Part shown: piece by piece, positions 1 through 7,890 of the stretch
Numbering within the stretch: the stretch's first letter is position 1
Layout of the letters: each line of letters opens with the position of its first letter
Source: Sinimarinibacterium flocculans
Lineage (GTDB): Bacteria; Pseudomonadota; Gammaproteobacteria; Nevskiales; Nevskiaceae
DNA length: 64,000 nt
Direction of reading: 5' to 3'
Assembly (NCBI RefSeq): GCF_003201205.1
Contig: NZ_QICN01000001.1
Span: 124,001 to 188,000, forward strand
Made by a program: the position numbers and the translations under genes
The notes under the pieces: model-generated
What the model saw: the letters and a program-made list of their open reading frames with translations, nothing else
The model's database searches: none
What the model was told of the DNA's origin: nothing

Positions 1-419
1 TGCCGGGCATCACCGCGGCCAGCGGCTGCGCCGCGTATGCCGGAATTCCGCTGACCCATCGCGACCACGCCCAGTCCTGTGTCTTCGTCACCGGTCATGC
101 GCGCAAGGACGGCACGCTGGATTTGCACTGGGACCAGCTGGCACGACGCGGGCAGACCGTCGTCGTCTACATGGGCTTGCACACGCTGCCGGCGTTGTGT
201 GCCGAACTGATCGTGCACGGGCTGCCGCCGCAGTGGCCGGCGGCGATGGTCGAGGAGGGGACGTCGCCGTCGCAGCGGGTGGTCGTCGGCACCCTGGGCG
301 ATCTGCCGCAGCGCGTCGAGGCGGCCGGTCTCAAGGGAGCGAGCCTGCTCATCGTCGGCGAGGTCGTGCGCTTGCGCGAACACCTGGCCTGGAATGCCGG
401 TGGTGTAAAGGACGCTTGA
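1..419 (+). CDS. cobA: Uroporphyrinogen-III C-methyltransferase, C-terminal part (5' truncated)
   Basis: This is the last ~139 codons of the SAM-dependent enzyme that methylates uroporphyrinogen III at C2 and C7 to give precorrin-2, the branch point to siroheme and cobalamin. The frame is open from base 3 without a start, so the N-terminal SAM-binding region lies outside the window. The visible part opens with PGITAASGCAAYAGIP, a stretch typical of this family, followed by a VFVTGH strand and a VVYMGL strand. The stop codon (417-419) lies inside the TTGACA box of the next gene's promoter. It could equally be the C-terminal domain of a CysG-type fusion; that cannot be decided from this fragment. 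Confidence 0.88.
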   Translation, partial: PGITAASGCAAYAGIPLTHRDHAQSCVFVTGHARKDGTLDLHWDQLARRGQTVVVYMGLHTLPALCAELIVHGLPPQWPAAMVEEGTSPSQRVVVGTLGDLPQRVEAAGLKGASLLIVGEVVRLREHLAWNAGGVKDA

Positions 420-444
420 CATGGCGAGTCGTCGCTCCTAGTCT
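416..444 (+). promoter_or_regulatory. Candidate sigma-70 promoter of the membrane protein/XRE pair
   Basis: A perfect -35 box TTGACA (416-421) is followed after 17 bp by TAGTCT (439-444). The -35 overlaps the cobA stop codon. The expected start of transcription is near 451, inside the palindromic operator at 448-465. The -10 matches the consensus at only three of six positions. Confidence 0.55.
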
Positions 445-447
445 GTT

Positions 448-465
448 TGTCAAGTTTGCTTGACA
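448..465. promoter_or_regulatory. Palindromic operator TGTCAAG-TTTG-CTTGACA
   Basis: The arms TGTCAAG (448-454) and CTTGACA (459-465) are perfect inverted repeats separated by TTTG. They end 11 bp before the ATG at 477 and cover the predicted transcription start. A third CTTGACA half-site lies at 415-421 and overlaps the -35 box. The XRE-type repressor encoded in the same transcript (854-1045) is the obvious candidate ligand, which would make this an autoregulated operon. That link is inference. Confidence 0.6.
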
Positions 466-476
466 CGAGGCGGCGC

Positions 477-857
477 ATGTACGACCGACGTTACTGGCGC
501 GAAAGCGGGATCTGGCTGCTGATCTACCTGGGCGTGGTCCTGTTGACCGCGGCCGTGATGCGCCGGCTGCCTGATGACAGCCTCTGGCGTCTGCCGGCGA
601 TGCTGCCGTTCTTCGCCGCCGCAGCCGCAGCGTTCTGGATCGAGTTGCGGCAGCTGCGCCGCTTCGATGAACTGCAGCGTGCCATCTACCTCGAAGCGTC
701 GCTGGCCGCGCTGTGGCTCACGGGTGCCGCCATCATCAGCGTCTGGCTGCTCGAAGAGGTCGGGGGTCTCGGGCGGATCTCGCCGCTGTGGCTGCTCGGT
801 GTGCTCGGCGCCGGCTTTGCGCTCGGCTACTTCAAGGCCCGGCGTCGCTACCGGTGA
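477..857 (+). CDS. Small polytopic membrane protein paired with an XRE regulator
   Basis: A 126-aa inner-membrane protein of unknown function. Four hydrophobic segments are visible, at about residues 10-28, 38-54, 72-92 and 98-116, with a basic C-terminus (KARRRYR). A short polar stretch between segments two and three reads RRFDELQRAIYLEA. ATG 477 is preferred to an upstream in-frame TTG at 447, because the TTG would put the palindromic operator inside the coding region. The stop overlaps the GTG of the XRE gene by four bases, so the two are probably translated together. Membrane protein plus tiny XRE regulator is a recurrent bacterial gene pair; what the membrane protein does is not known to me. 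Confidence 0.75.
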   Translation: MYDRRYWRESGIWLLIYLGVVLLTAAVMRRLPDDSLWRLPAMLPFFAAAAAAFWIELRQLRRFDELQRAIYLEASLAALWLTGAAIISVWLLEEVGGLGRISPLWLLGVLGAGFALGYFKARRRYR

Positions 858-1045
858 AGAACCGCGTTCGCGAGTGCCGCCAGCAGACCGGCTGGACGCA
901 GCAGGATCTGGCCGAGCGCCTCGGCGTTTCCAGACAGACCGTCAACGCGATCGAGACCGGCAAGTACGATCCGAGTCTGCCGCTGGCCTTCGCGCTCGCC
1001 GCACTGTTCGATTGCCGCATCGAGGATCTATTCGACCCGTCCTGA
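854..1045 (+). CDS. XRE-family helix-turn-helix regulator, 63 aa
   Basis: A very small DNA-binding protein consisting almost only of a Cro/C1-type helix-turn-helix: TQQDLAERLGVSRQTVNAIE covers both helices, followed by GKYDPSLPLAFALAALF and a short DLF tail. The GTG start (854) overlaps the upstream stop as GTGA. The same frame is open much further upstream, but the HTH begins right after this GTG and short regulators of this kind are usually 65-70 aa. It most likely represses its own operon through the palindrome at 448-465. No ligand or sensor domain is visible. Confidence 0.85.
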   Translation: MKNRVRECRQQTGWTQQDLAERLGVSRQTVNAIETGKYDPSLPLAFALAALFDCRIEDLFDPS

Positions 1046-1079
1046 GGCCCGCAGGCCCGGACAAATGCCAAGGAACACC

Positions 1080-1220
1080 ATGACCGACATCCTCTTCGCT
1101 GCCCTGATCGTCGTTGCGATGCTGTGCATGCGTTTCACCGAGCTGTTCTTCGAGAAGGTCTGGCCGCTGATCGAGCTGGCCGTCCGGCAACGCCTGGAAC
1201 GGCCGGAGCAGCGACCATGA
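1080..1220 (+). CDS. Short membrane peptide (46 aa)
   Basis: A short reading frame with a good ribosome binding site (AAGGAA, 7 bases before ATG 1080). It has one strongly hydrophobic segment (about residues 4-17), then FTELFFEKVWPLIELAV and a charged tail (RQRLERPEQRP). It is the first gene of a coupled run: its stop overlaps the ATG of the secreted hydrolase by four bases. I do not recognise a family. It could be a true single-pass peptide or a leader that couples translation to the hydrolase. Confidence 0.55.
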   Translation: MTDILFAALIVVAMLCMRFTELFFEKVWPLIELAVRQRLERPEQRP

Positions 1221-2671
1221 TGCGCTTGCTGGTCGCCGCGGCGCTGCTGTGGGCAATGCCGTTGCCCGCCGCCCGCGCGCAGGGGCCGCTGACGTTCGCC
1301 GACTGCGACCTGGTCGACGGTCACGGTGTTCCGCGCGTCGAGGCGCAGTGCGCCGACTTTGCCGTGCCGGAAAACCACGACGAGCCGCAGGGACGCCAGA
1401 TCGAGCTGCGCGTGGTCCGCGTCGAAGCTCGTCAGGCACGTCGACACGACGATCCCGTGGTGCTGCTGGCGGGCGGGCCCGGCCAGTCGGCGGTGGATGC
1501 CTACGTGTCGATGCGCGCGGCCTTCGCACCGCTCAACCGCGATCGCGAAGTGTTGCTCGTCGACCAGCGCGGCACCGGATCGTCCAACCGGCTGGCCTGC
1601 GATCTCGCCGAATCCGAGCTGCAGCTGACGCCGGAGCCGGCCGAACTGCGGCGCATGGCGAATCGCTGCCTCGACGACCTTGCCGGGCGCGCCAATGTCC
1701 GGTACTACACGACGTCGGACTACATCCTCGATCTGGAACAGGTGCGCTCGGCACTGGGCATCGCGCAGCTCAACCTGATCGGCGGGTCCTACGGTACGCG
1801 CGTGGCGCTCGAGTACCTGCGCCGCCATCCACAGGCAATCCGCACGGTCGTCGTCGACGGTGTCGTGCCGCCGACGCTCGCGCTGACCCAGGATCATGCG
1901 CGCAACCTCGACGACGCGATCGAGCGCCTGTTCGCCACTTGTGCAGCGGATGCCGGCTGCCGTGAGCGCTACGGCCGCCCCGCGCAGTTGCTGCGACAGC
2001 TGCGCGAGCGCCTGGCACGCGCGCCGATGGCGACCGGGTATCCCGATCCGGTCGATTTCACCCTGCAGCAGGGCGAGCTGACGCGCGGAACGCTGGCCGG
2101 CATCGTGCGCCTTTTTTCCTACCAGCCCGAATCCGCGTCGCTGCTGCCGCTGTTGCTCGCCGAGGCGGGGCAGGGGCGGCCGCAGGCGCTGGTCGCACAG
2201 TTCGGCATGCTGCTGCGCACCCTCGGCGACAAGCTGGCGCATGGCATGGAGCTGACGGTGACCTGCACCGAGGATCTACCGTTCCTGGGGCCGCAGGCGG
2301 AGGATGACGGGACGCTGCTCGGCTCGATGCTGACCGAGGCCGTGATCGCGCAGTGCGACGTCTGGCCGCGCGGCCGCCTGCCGGAGGATTTCAAGCGGCC
2401 GCTGCGATCGGACAAGCCGGTGCTGATCCTCTCCGGCGAGTTCGACCCGGTGACGCCGCCGCGCTACGGCGACGAGATCGCGCAGACGCTCAGCAGCAGC
2501 CGGCGCATCGTCGCGCCCGGGCAGGGGCATATCGTCATGCCGCGCGGCTGCCTGCCGCGGCTCGTGTCCGAGTTCATCGACACTGCGGATGCCGCGGGTC
2601 TGGACCCCGGCTGTGTCGACAGCCTCGGCACGATGCCCTTCTTCCTCGACTACAACGGATTCGCACCATGA
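1217..2671 (+). CDS. Secreted alpha/beta hydrolase, S33 / TAP-like family
   Basis: A 484-aa exported serine hydrolase of the tripeptidyl/prolyl aminopeptidase-like group. An N-terminal signal peptide ends near PLPAARAQ. The fold begins with an oxyanion region GGPGQSAVD. The nucleophile elbow GGSYGTR puts the serine at residue 191; the acid is Asp410 in SGEFDPVTPP and the base is His438 in PGQGHIV, so the triad is complete and the C-terminal TAP-like region is present. ATG 1217 is chosen because the signal peptide starts there, although the frame is open upstream. It overlaps the genes on both sides by four bases and is therefore co-translated with the NatAB-type exporter, so a shared substrate (peptide or lipid-like) is possible but unproven. 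Confidence 0.85.
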   Translation: MMRLLVAAALLWAMPLPAARAQGPLTFADCDLVDGHGVPRVEAQCADFAVPENHDEPQGRQIELRVVRVEARQARRHDDPVVLLAGGPGQSAVDAYVSMRAAFAPLNRDREVLLVDQRGTGSSNRLACDLAESELQLTPEPAELRRMANRCLDDLAGRANVRYYTTSDYILDLEQVRSALGIAQLNLIGGSYGTRVALEYLRRHPQAIRTVVVDGVVPPTLALTQDHARNLDDAIERLFATCAADAGCRERYGRPAQLLRQLRERLARAPMATGYPDPVDFTLQQGELTRGTLAGIVRLFSYQPESASLLPLLLAEAGQGRPQALVAQFGMLLRTLGDKLAHGMELTVTCTEDLPFLGPQAEDDGTLLGSMLTEAVIAQCDVWPRGRLPEDFKRPLRSDKPVLILSGEFDPVTPPRYGDEIAQTLSSSRRIVAPGQGHIVMPRGCLPRLVSEFIDTADAAGLDPGCVDSLGTMPFFLDYNGFAP

Positions 2672-3402
2672 TCGAGATCAGGGGTCTGCGCCGCGCCTTC
2701 GGTGCCGTGCAGGCCGTCGACGGCGTATCGTTCGCGGCTGCGGACGCCCGGATCACCGGCCTGCTCGGCCCGAACGGGGCCGGCAAGACCACCACGCTGC
2801 GCATGCTCTACACGCTGCTCAAGCCGGACGCCGGGAGCATCCGCATCGACGATGTCGATGCCCTGGCCGACCCGGTCGGTGCGCGCCAACGCCTCGGCGT
2901 GCTGCCGGATGCGCGGGGTCTGTACAAGCGCTTCACGGCGCGCGAGAACATCGAGTACTTCGGGCGACTGCAGGGACTCGATCGCGAAACACTGCGCCGG
3001 CGCGCGGATGCCTTGATCGAGCGCCTGGACATGCGCGACATCGAACATCGTCGTGCCGAGGGCTTCTCGCAGGGCCAGCGCGTCAAGACCGCGATCGCCC
3101 GCGCCCTGGTTCACGAGCCGCGCAACATCGTGCTCGATGAGCCCACGAACGGCCTCGATGTCATGGCGACGCGCAGCCTGCGGCACTACCTGCGCGCCCT
3201 GCGCGATGAAGGGCGCTGCGTCGTGCTGTCGAGTCACATCATGCAGGAGGTCGCCGCCCTGTGCGACCACATCGTCGTGATCGCGCATGGCCGTGTCGTC
3301 GCCAGCGGCTCCGCCGAAGAACTTTTACAGACTACGGGCGCAAGCTCGCTGGAGGATGCGTTCGTGACGGCCATCGGTTCGGGAGAGGGGTTGCTCGCAT
3401 GA
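2668..3402 (+). CDS. natA: ABC-2 exporter ATP-binding protein (NatA type)
   Basis: A 244-aa cytoplasmic ATPase subunit that would power the permease encoded next. Walker A is GPNGAGKTT (about residues 35-43). The signature loop is degenerate, FSQGQ instead of LSGGQ. Walker B is IVLDEPTNGLD, and a switch histidine follows in SSHIMQEV. The ATG overlaps the hydrolase stop and the TGA overlaps the permease start. By sequence it belongs with NatA-like sodium/drug exporter ATPases, but the substrate cannot be inferred from the ATPase. Confidence 0.88.
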   Translation: MIEIRGLRRAFGAVQAVDGVSFAAADARITGLLGPNGAGKTTTLRMLYTLLKPDAGSIRIDDVDALADPVGARQRLGVLPDARGLYKRFTARENIEYFGRLQGLDRETLRRRADALIERLDMRDIEHRRAEGFSQGQRVKTAIARALVHEPRNIVLDEPTNGLDVMATRSLRHYLRALRDEGRCVVLSSHIMQEVAALCDHIVVIAHGRVVASGSAEELLQTTGASSLEDAFVTAIGSGEGLLA

Positions 3403-4607
3403 CCATTTCGACGGGCAACGTCGCCGCATCGCGCCGCGCGTGGATCACGGTCTTCTCCAAGGAGGTGCGCGAGAATGCGCGCGACCGTCGCACGCTGGCC
3501 TCGGCACTGCTGTACGGGCCGCTGGTCGGTCCGGTGCTGTTCGCGGTGCTGATCAGCTTCATCATGGTCCAGCAGCGCGAGAAGCTCGAGAAACCGCTGG
3601 AACTGGCGATCGTCGGCGCCGAGCATGCGCCGAACCTCGTGCGCCATCTGGAGCGGCAGGGCGTCATCGTGCGGCCGGCGCCGGGCGACGCGGAAGCGGC
3701 CATTCGCGAGCAGCGCGAGGATGTCGTGCTGCGCATCGGCTCCCGCTACGCGGAGCACTGGCAGGCCGGCAAGCCGGCGCCGGTGGACCTGCTCTTCGAC
3801 GCCAGCCGCACGCACACCGGCGCGACTGTCGAGCGTACGCGCGCGCTGCTGCAGCAGTACGCCAGCACCGTGGCGACGCTGCGCCTGCAGGTGCGCGGCA
3901 TCGCACCGCAGATCGTCACCCCGGTCGCGGTCGTGGACCGGGACCTGTCCACGCCGCAGAGCCGCACCGGCATGATCATGGCGATGCTGCCGTACTTCCT
4001 GATCCTGTCGGCCTTCGTCGGCGGCATGTATCTCGCCATCGACACGACCTCGGGCGAGCGCGAGCGCCAGTCGCTCGAACCGCTGCTGATCACGCCCGTA
4101 TCGCGTGCCCAGATCATGTTCGGCAAACTGCTGGCCACCAGTGCCTATGCCGCGGCGTCGCTGCTGATCTGCGTGCTGGCGTTCGTCGTCAGCCTGGGCA
4201 TGATTCCGGCAGACGTCGCCGGTTTCAGTCTGCAGCTGCCGGCGGTGACTGCCGTCTCGATCATGCTGACGGTGCTGCCGATCGCCCTGCTCGCAGCCTC
4301 CACCCAGACGGTCGTCGCGGCAATGGCCAAGTCCTTCCGCGAAGCGCAGACCTACCTGCAGTTCCTGATCCTGCTGCCGGCCGTGCCCAGCCTCGTGCTG
4401 GTCGTCAACCCGATGAAACCGGCGCTGTGGATGTATCTGACACCGCTGTTCGGCCAGAGCGCGTTGATCGGGGAGCTCGTGCGCGGCGAGGAGGTCCCGG
4501 TCGCATACATCGCGGCGTGCAGTGCGACGACAGTCCTGCTCTCCGGACTGTTCGCTGCGCTGGCCGTACGCCTGTATCGCAGCGAGCGGCTGGCGGTGAG
4601 CGCCTGA
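3399..4607 (+). CDS. natB: ABC-2 type permease (NatB type)
   Basis: A 402-aa integral membrane subunit. One N-terminal membrane helix (LVGPVLFAVLISFIMV) is followed by a large extracytoplasmic domain of about 150 residues. A cluster of five or six helices then starts at MAMLPYFLILSAFVGGMY. The motif DTTSGERERQSLEPLL after the first helix of the cluster is typical of NatB/ABC-2 exporters. It is translationally coupled to the ATPase. Its stop lies only six bases from the stop of dxs on the other strand, leaving no room for a separate terminator. Substrate unknown. Confidence 0.88.
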   Translation: MTISTGNVAASRRAWITVFSKEVRENARDRRTLASALLYGPLVGPVLFAVLISFIMVQQREKLEKPLELAIVGAEHAPNLVRHLERQGVIVRPAPGDAEAAIREQREDVVLRIGSRYAEHWQAGKPAPVDLLFDASRTHTGATVERTRALLQQYASTVATLRLQVRGIAPQIVTPVAVVDRDLSTPQSRTGMIMAMLPYFLILSAFVGGMYLAIDTTSGERERQSLEPLLITPVSRAQIMFGKLLATSAYAAASLLICVLAFVVSLGMIPADVAGFSLQLPAVTAVSIMLTVLPIALLAASTQTVVAAMAKSFREAQTYLQFLILLPAVPSLVLVVNPMKPALWMYLTPLFGQSALIGELVRGEEVPVAYIAACSATTVLLSGLFAALAVRLYRSERLAVSA

Positions 4608-4613
4608 GGAGTC

Positions 4614-6491
4614 TCAGGCGCTCTGCGCGCTGCTCGGCCGGTCGAGGTCGCGCGAGCGCAGGCGTTTGGCGACGGCGCGCTGGATGCCGGCGGTGTCGAG
4701 GCCGCACTGGGCCAGCAGCTCCTCGCGCGTGCCGTGCTCGATGAACTGGTCGGGCAGGCCGAGGTTGAGCACCGGCACGGTGTGATGCTGGGCGACCAGC
4801 ACTTCGTTGACGGCGGAACCGGCGCCGCCGAGGCGGGCATTGTCTTCCAGCGTGACCAGCAGGTCGTTCTCGTTGGCGAGTTCGAGGATCAGCTCGGTGT
4901 CGAGCGGCTTGACGAAGCGCATGTCGGCGACGACCGCGTCGAAGATCTCGGCGGCTTCGAGCGCCGGTTGCACCATCGCGCCGAAGGCGAGAATCGCCAC
5001 ACGCGGGCGGCGGCGGCCGTGCGCCTCGCGCAGGATGCGGCCCTTGCCGACCGCGAGCGGGCGGGCTTCGGTATCGCAGGCGACGCCGCTGCCGTTGCCG
5101 CGCGGATAGCGGACGGCGCTGGGCTGTTGCAGCGTCAGGCCGGTTGCGAGCATGCGCCGGCATTCGTTCTCGTCCGACGGCGCCATCACGACCAGGTTCG
5201 GAATGCAGCGCAGGTAGGAGAAATCGTAGGCGCCGTGGTGGGTCGCACCGTCGGCGCCGACCAGACCGCCGCGGTCCAGGGCGAACAGCACCGGCAGGTT
5301 CTGTATGGCGACGTCGTGGATCAGCTGGTCGTAACCGCGCTGCAGGAAGGTCGAGTAGATCGCGCAGACCGGCTTGAGGCCTTCGCACGCCAGTCCCGCG
5401 GCGAGGGTGACGGCATGCTGCTCGGCGATGCCGACATCGAAGTAGCGTTCCGGGAAACGCTGGGCATAGTCGACCAGCCCCGAGCCTTCGCGCATCGCCG
5501 GCGTGATCGCCACCACCGCGGGGTCGGCGGCCGCGGCCTCGCACAGCCACTGGCCGAACACCTGGGTGTAGCTGGGGGCGCCCGCGGTCTTCTTCCGCGG
5601 GAAGGCGCCAGTGACAGGGTCGAACTGGGTGACGCCGTGGTACTTGATCGGGTCGAGCTCGGCCGGGTCGAAGCCCTTGCCCTTGACAGTGACCACGTGC
5701 AGCAGCTGCGGGCCGGAGGCATCCCTGAGCCGCTCCAGCGCGGCGCCGAGCGCGTCGAGGTCGTGACCGTCCACCGGGCCGTGGTAGCCGAAGCCCAGCG
5801 TTTCGAAGATCGCGCCGGGATTGTCCAGATGCGCTTCGTTGTGGTCCTCGGACGCCGGACGCTGCTTGTGCGGGGCGTCGATGCCGAGCCGGCGCAGCAG
5901 CCGCGCCGAATGATTGCGCAGCGCGCCGACGTTCTCGGAGATCGACATGTCGTTGTCGTTGTAGATCACGAGCATGTCGAGCTTCAGGTGTCCGGCGTGG
6001 TTCAGCGCCTCGAAGGCCATGCCCGCGGTCATGCCGCCGTCGCCGATGACGGCAACCACCCTGCGCTTCTCGTTCTTGACGCGCACGGCGGCGGCCATGC
6101 CGGCGGCTGCGGAGATCGACGTCGACGAATGACCGACGCCGAAGGTGTCGTACTCGCTTTCCGCGCGATGGCAGAACGGCGCGAGGCCGCCGAGCCGGCG
6201 GATCGTCTCCAGGCGTGCGCGGCGTCCGGTCAGCATCTTGTGCGGATAGGCCTGATGGCCCACGTCCCAGACGAGGCGGTCGTGCGGGGTGTCGAAGGCG
6301 CGGTGCAGGGCGATCGACAGTTCGACCGTGCCCAGGTTGGCGGCGAAGTGGCCGCCGATGCGCCCCAGCGTCTCGATCAGGTAGCGGCGCACTTCGAGCG
6401 CCAGCGCGGGCAGCTCGGTCGCCGGCAGCCGGCGCAGGTCTGCGGGCGCATTGACGCCGCCGAGCAGGGCATATCCGGGGATGTCAGTCAT
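4614..6491 (-). CDS. dxs: 1-deoxy-D-xylulose-5-phosphate synthase
   Basis: A 625-aa thiamin-diphosphate enzyme that condenses pyruvate and glyceraldehyde-3-phosphate to DXP, the first step of the MEP isoprenoid pathway and a precursor for thiamin and pyridoxal. ThDP/Mg binding is visible as [16 protein letters not shown] and [13 protein letters not shown]. The transketolase-like middle domain carries [18 protein letters not shown], and a transketolase C-terminal domain follows. Length is normal for the family. It lies downstream of ispA and xseB on the minus strand, the usual xseB-ispA-dxs order, so precursor supply and prenyl chain extension are made from one transcript. ATG 6491 is 96 bp after the ispA stop. 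Confidence 0.97.
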   Translation of the reverse strand: MTDIPGYALLGGVNAPADLRRLPATELPALALEVRRYLIETLGRIGGHFAANLGTVELSIALHRAFDTPHDRLVWDVGHQAYPHKMLTGRRARLETIRRLGGLAPFCHRAESEYDTFGVGHSSTSISAAAGMAAAVRVKNEKRRVVAVIGDGGMTAGMAFEALNHAGHLKLDMLVIYNDNDMSISENVGALRNHSARLLRRLGIDAPHKQRPASEDHNEAHLDNPGAIFETLGFGYHGPVDGHDLDALGAALERLRDASGPQLLHVVTVKGKGFDPAELDPIKYHGVTQFDPVTGAFPRKKTAGAPSYTQVFGQWLCEAAAADPAVVAITPAMREGSGLVDYAQRFPERYFDVGIAEQHAVTLAAGLACEGLKPVCAIYSTFLQRGYDQLIHDVAIQNLPVLFALDRGGLVGADGATHHGAYDFSYLRCIPNLVVMAPSDENECRRMLATGLTLQQPSAVRYPRGNGSGVACDTEARPLAVGKGRILREAHGRRRPRVAILAFGAMVQPALEAAEIFDAVVADMRFVKPLDTELILELANENDLLVTLEDNARLGGAGSAVNEVLVAQHHTVPVLNLGLPDQFIEHGTREELLAQCGLDTAGIQRAVAKRLRSRDLDRPSSAQSA

Positions 6492-6587
6492 CGTCTGAAA
6501 AGTATGCGCCTTGCGCTGTTTTGGTGCGAACCGCGCGGCGATTATCGCCGATGACGGCTGGCTTGTTGCACTGCAGTAGAAACCGGG

Positions 6588-7493
6588 TCAGTGGGCGCGC
6601 TGGCGAATCGCCTCGGTGAAGGCGAGCAGGGCGTCGGCACGGGTACCGAGCAGGCCCAGCGCCTCGCGGGCCTGGGCAAACAGCTCCTCGGCCCGCTGGC
6701 GCGCCGCCCCGAGTCCGAGCAGGGCCGGATAGGTCGATTTGCCGCTCGCGTGATCCTTGCCCGCGGTCTTGCCCAGCGTGTCGGCGCTGCCCTCGACGTC
6801 GAGCACGTCGTCCTGGATCTGGAAGGCCAGGCCCACGCACTTGCCGTAGCGGTCGAGCGCCTGGGCCGCGTCCGCGGGGCAGTCGTCCGCGGCGGCGCAG
6901 GCCATCTGCATGCAGGCGCGGATCAGCGCGCCGGTCTTGTGGATGTGCAGGGCCTCGAGTTCGGCGAGCGTGAGCTGCCGGTGCTCCGATTCGAGATCGA
7001 CCGCCTGGCCGCCGACCATGCCGCGCGAGCCGGCGGCATGGGCGAGGATCGCGACCATGCGCAGGCGCTGGCTGGCGCTCAGGCCGCCGGCCGCGTCGTC
7101 GGCCAGCGTCTGGAAGGCCAGGGTCTGCAGGGCGTCGCCGACCAGGATTGCCGTGGCCTCGTCGAAGGCAATGTGCGTGGTCGGCCGCCCGCGGCGCAGG
7201 GCGTCGTCGTCCATCGCCGGCAGATCGTCGTGGACCAGCGAATAGACATGGATCATCTCGACGGCGCAGGCCGCGGCGTCGAGGCGGTGCGCGTCGATGC
7301 CGAGGGCGCGACCGCTCAGATAGACCAGCAGCGGCCGCAGCCGCTTGCCGCCGTCGCTGGCATAGCGCATGGCTTCGTGCAGGCGCGCCGGATACTGCCC
7401 GGCCGCCGGCAGCCGCTGGGCGAGGGCCTTGGCAAGCCGCTCGCGGTAGCCGGCAATCAGCGCTGCGGCAGGGTCGGCGGGGTCGGGGCTCAC
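6588..7493 (-). CDS. ispA: Polyprenyl (farnesyl) diphosphate synthase
   Basis: A 301-aa trans-prenyltransferase that joins DMAPP/IPP units to geranyl and farnesyl diphosphate. The first aspartate-rich motif is in SLVHDDLPAMDDDALRRGRPTTH and the second in AFQIQDDVLDVEG; GGKRLRP binds IPP. GTG 7493 is chosen because it overlaps the xseB stop as GTGA, and the protein then starts with a normal family N-terminus; the frame itself is open further upstream across xseB. Product length (C15 or longer) cannot be fixed by reading alone. Confidence 0.95.
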   Translation of the reverse strand: MSPDPADPAAALIAGYRERLAKALAQRLPAAGQYPARLHEAMRYASDGGKRLRPLLVYLSGRALGIDAHRLDAAACAVEMIHVYSLVHDDLPAMDDDALRRGRPTTHIAFDEATAILVGDALQTLAFQTLADDAAGGLSASQRLRMVAILAHAAGSRGMVGGQAVDLESEHRQLTLAELEALHIHKTGALIRACMQMACAAADDCPADAAQALDRYGKCVGLAFQIQDDVLDVEGSADTLGKTAGKDHASGKSTYPALLGLGAARQRAEELFAQAREALGLLGTRADALLAFTEAIRQRAH

Positions 7494-7738
7494 GGCGCCT
7501 CGTCGCCGGGCGCGTCCGCTTCGAGGAGGTTGCGCACCGTGAGTTCGGCGCCGTCCAGCGCTCCGCGACACTGACGTGCGAGTTCGATGCCGCGCCGGAA
7601 CAGCTGCAGCGACTCTTCGAGCTTCAGCTCGCCGCGCTCGAGATCCTGGACGATCCCCTCGAGTTCCTTCATCGCGTCTTCGAAGCGGCTCACCGGATCG
7701 GCGTCCGGCCCGACTGCGGCTTCGGCTTTCTTGGCCAT
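7490..7738 (-). CDS. xseB: Exodeoxyribonuclease VII small subunit
   Basis: An 82-aa cytoplasmic subunit of ExoVII, which degrades single-stranded DNA to oligonucleotides. The family core FEDAMKELEGIVQDLERGEL followed by LEESLQLFRRGIELARQC is complete. ATG 7738 has a G-rich stretch upstream (CGGACGGGG). It is the first gene of the minus-strand xseB-ispA-dxs operon and is transcribed divergently from parE. The large subunit xseA is not in this window, which is usual. Confidence 0.93.
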   Translation of the reverse strand: MAKKAEAAVGPDADPVSRFEDAMKELEGIVQDLERGELKLEESLQLFRRGIELARQCRGALDGAELTVRNLLEADAPGDEAP

Positions 7739-7836
7739 GACCCCGTCCGGAGTGATGTGATGATTTGTCGAATATCGTAATATCTGCGCCTGAACAGTCA
7801 CTAGCCTGCGGCGCGGCGTGCGGCAGTGTAGCCGGG

Positions 7837-7865
7837 TTGCCGCAGGGGCGGGCATCCGCTAGTGT
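7837..7865 (+). promoter_or_regulatory. Candidate parE promoter
   Basis: TTGCCG (7837-7842) and TAGTGT (7860-7865) are separated by 17 bp. The predicted start near 7872 would give a leader of about 19 bases before ATG 7891. Only one strand of the parE/xseB divergent region shows such a pair; I could not assign a convincing -35 box for xseB. Confidence 0.5.
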
Positions 7866-7890
7866 CCGCGCGCCTTTTCACGTCCCGAAC

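Noticed and set aside
6536-6550. 15-bp palindrome CGGCGAT-T-ATCGCCG between ispA and dxs
   Set aside because: Short, without a T-run and not clearly placed relative to a promoter; it could be chance in GC-rich DNA.
4734-6554. A 606-codon plus-strand open frame across dxs
   Set aside because: Antisense shadow of dxs with no family resemblance.
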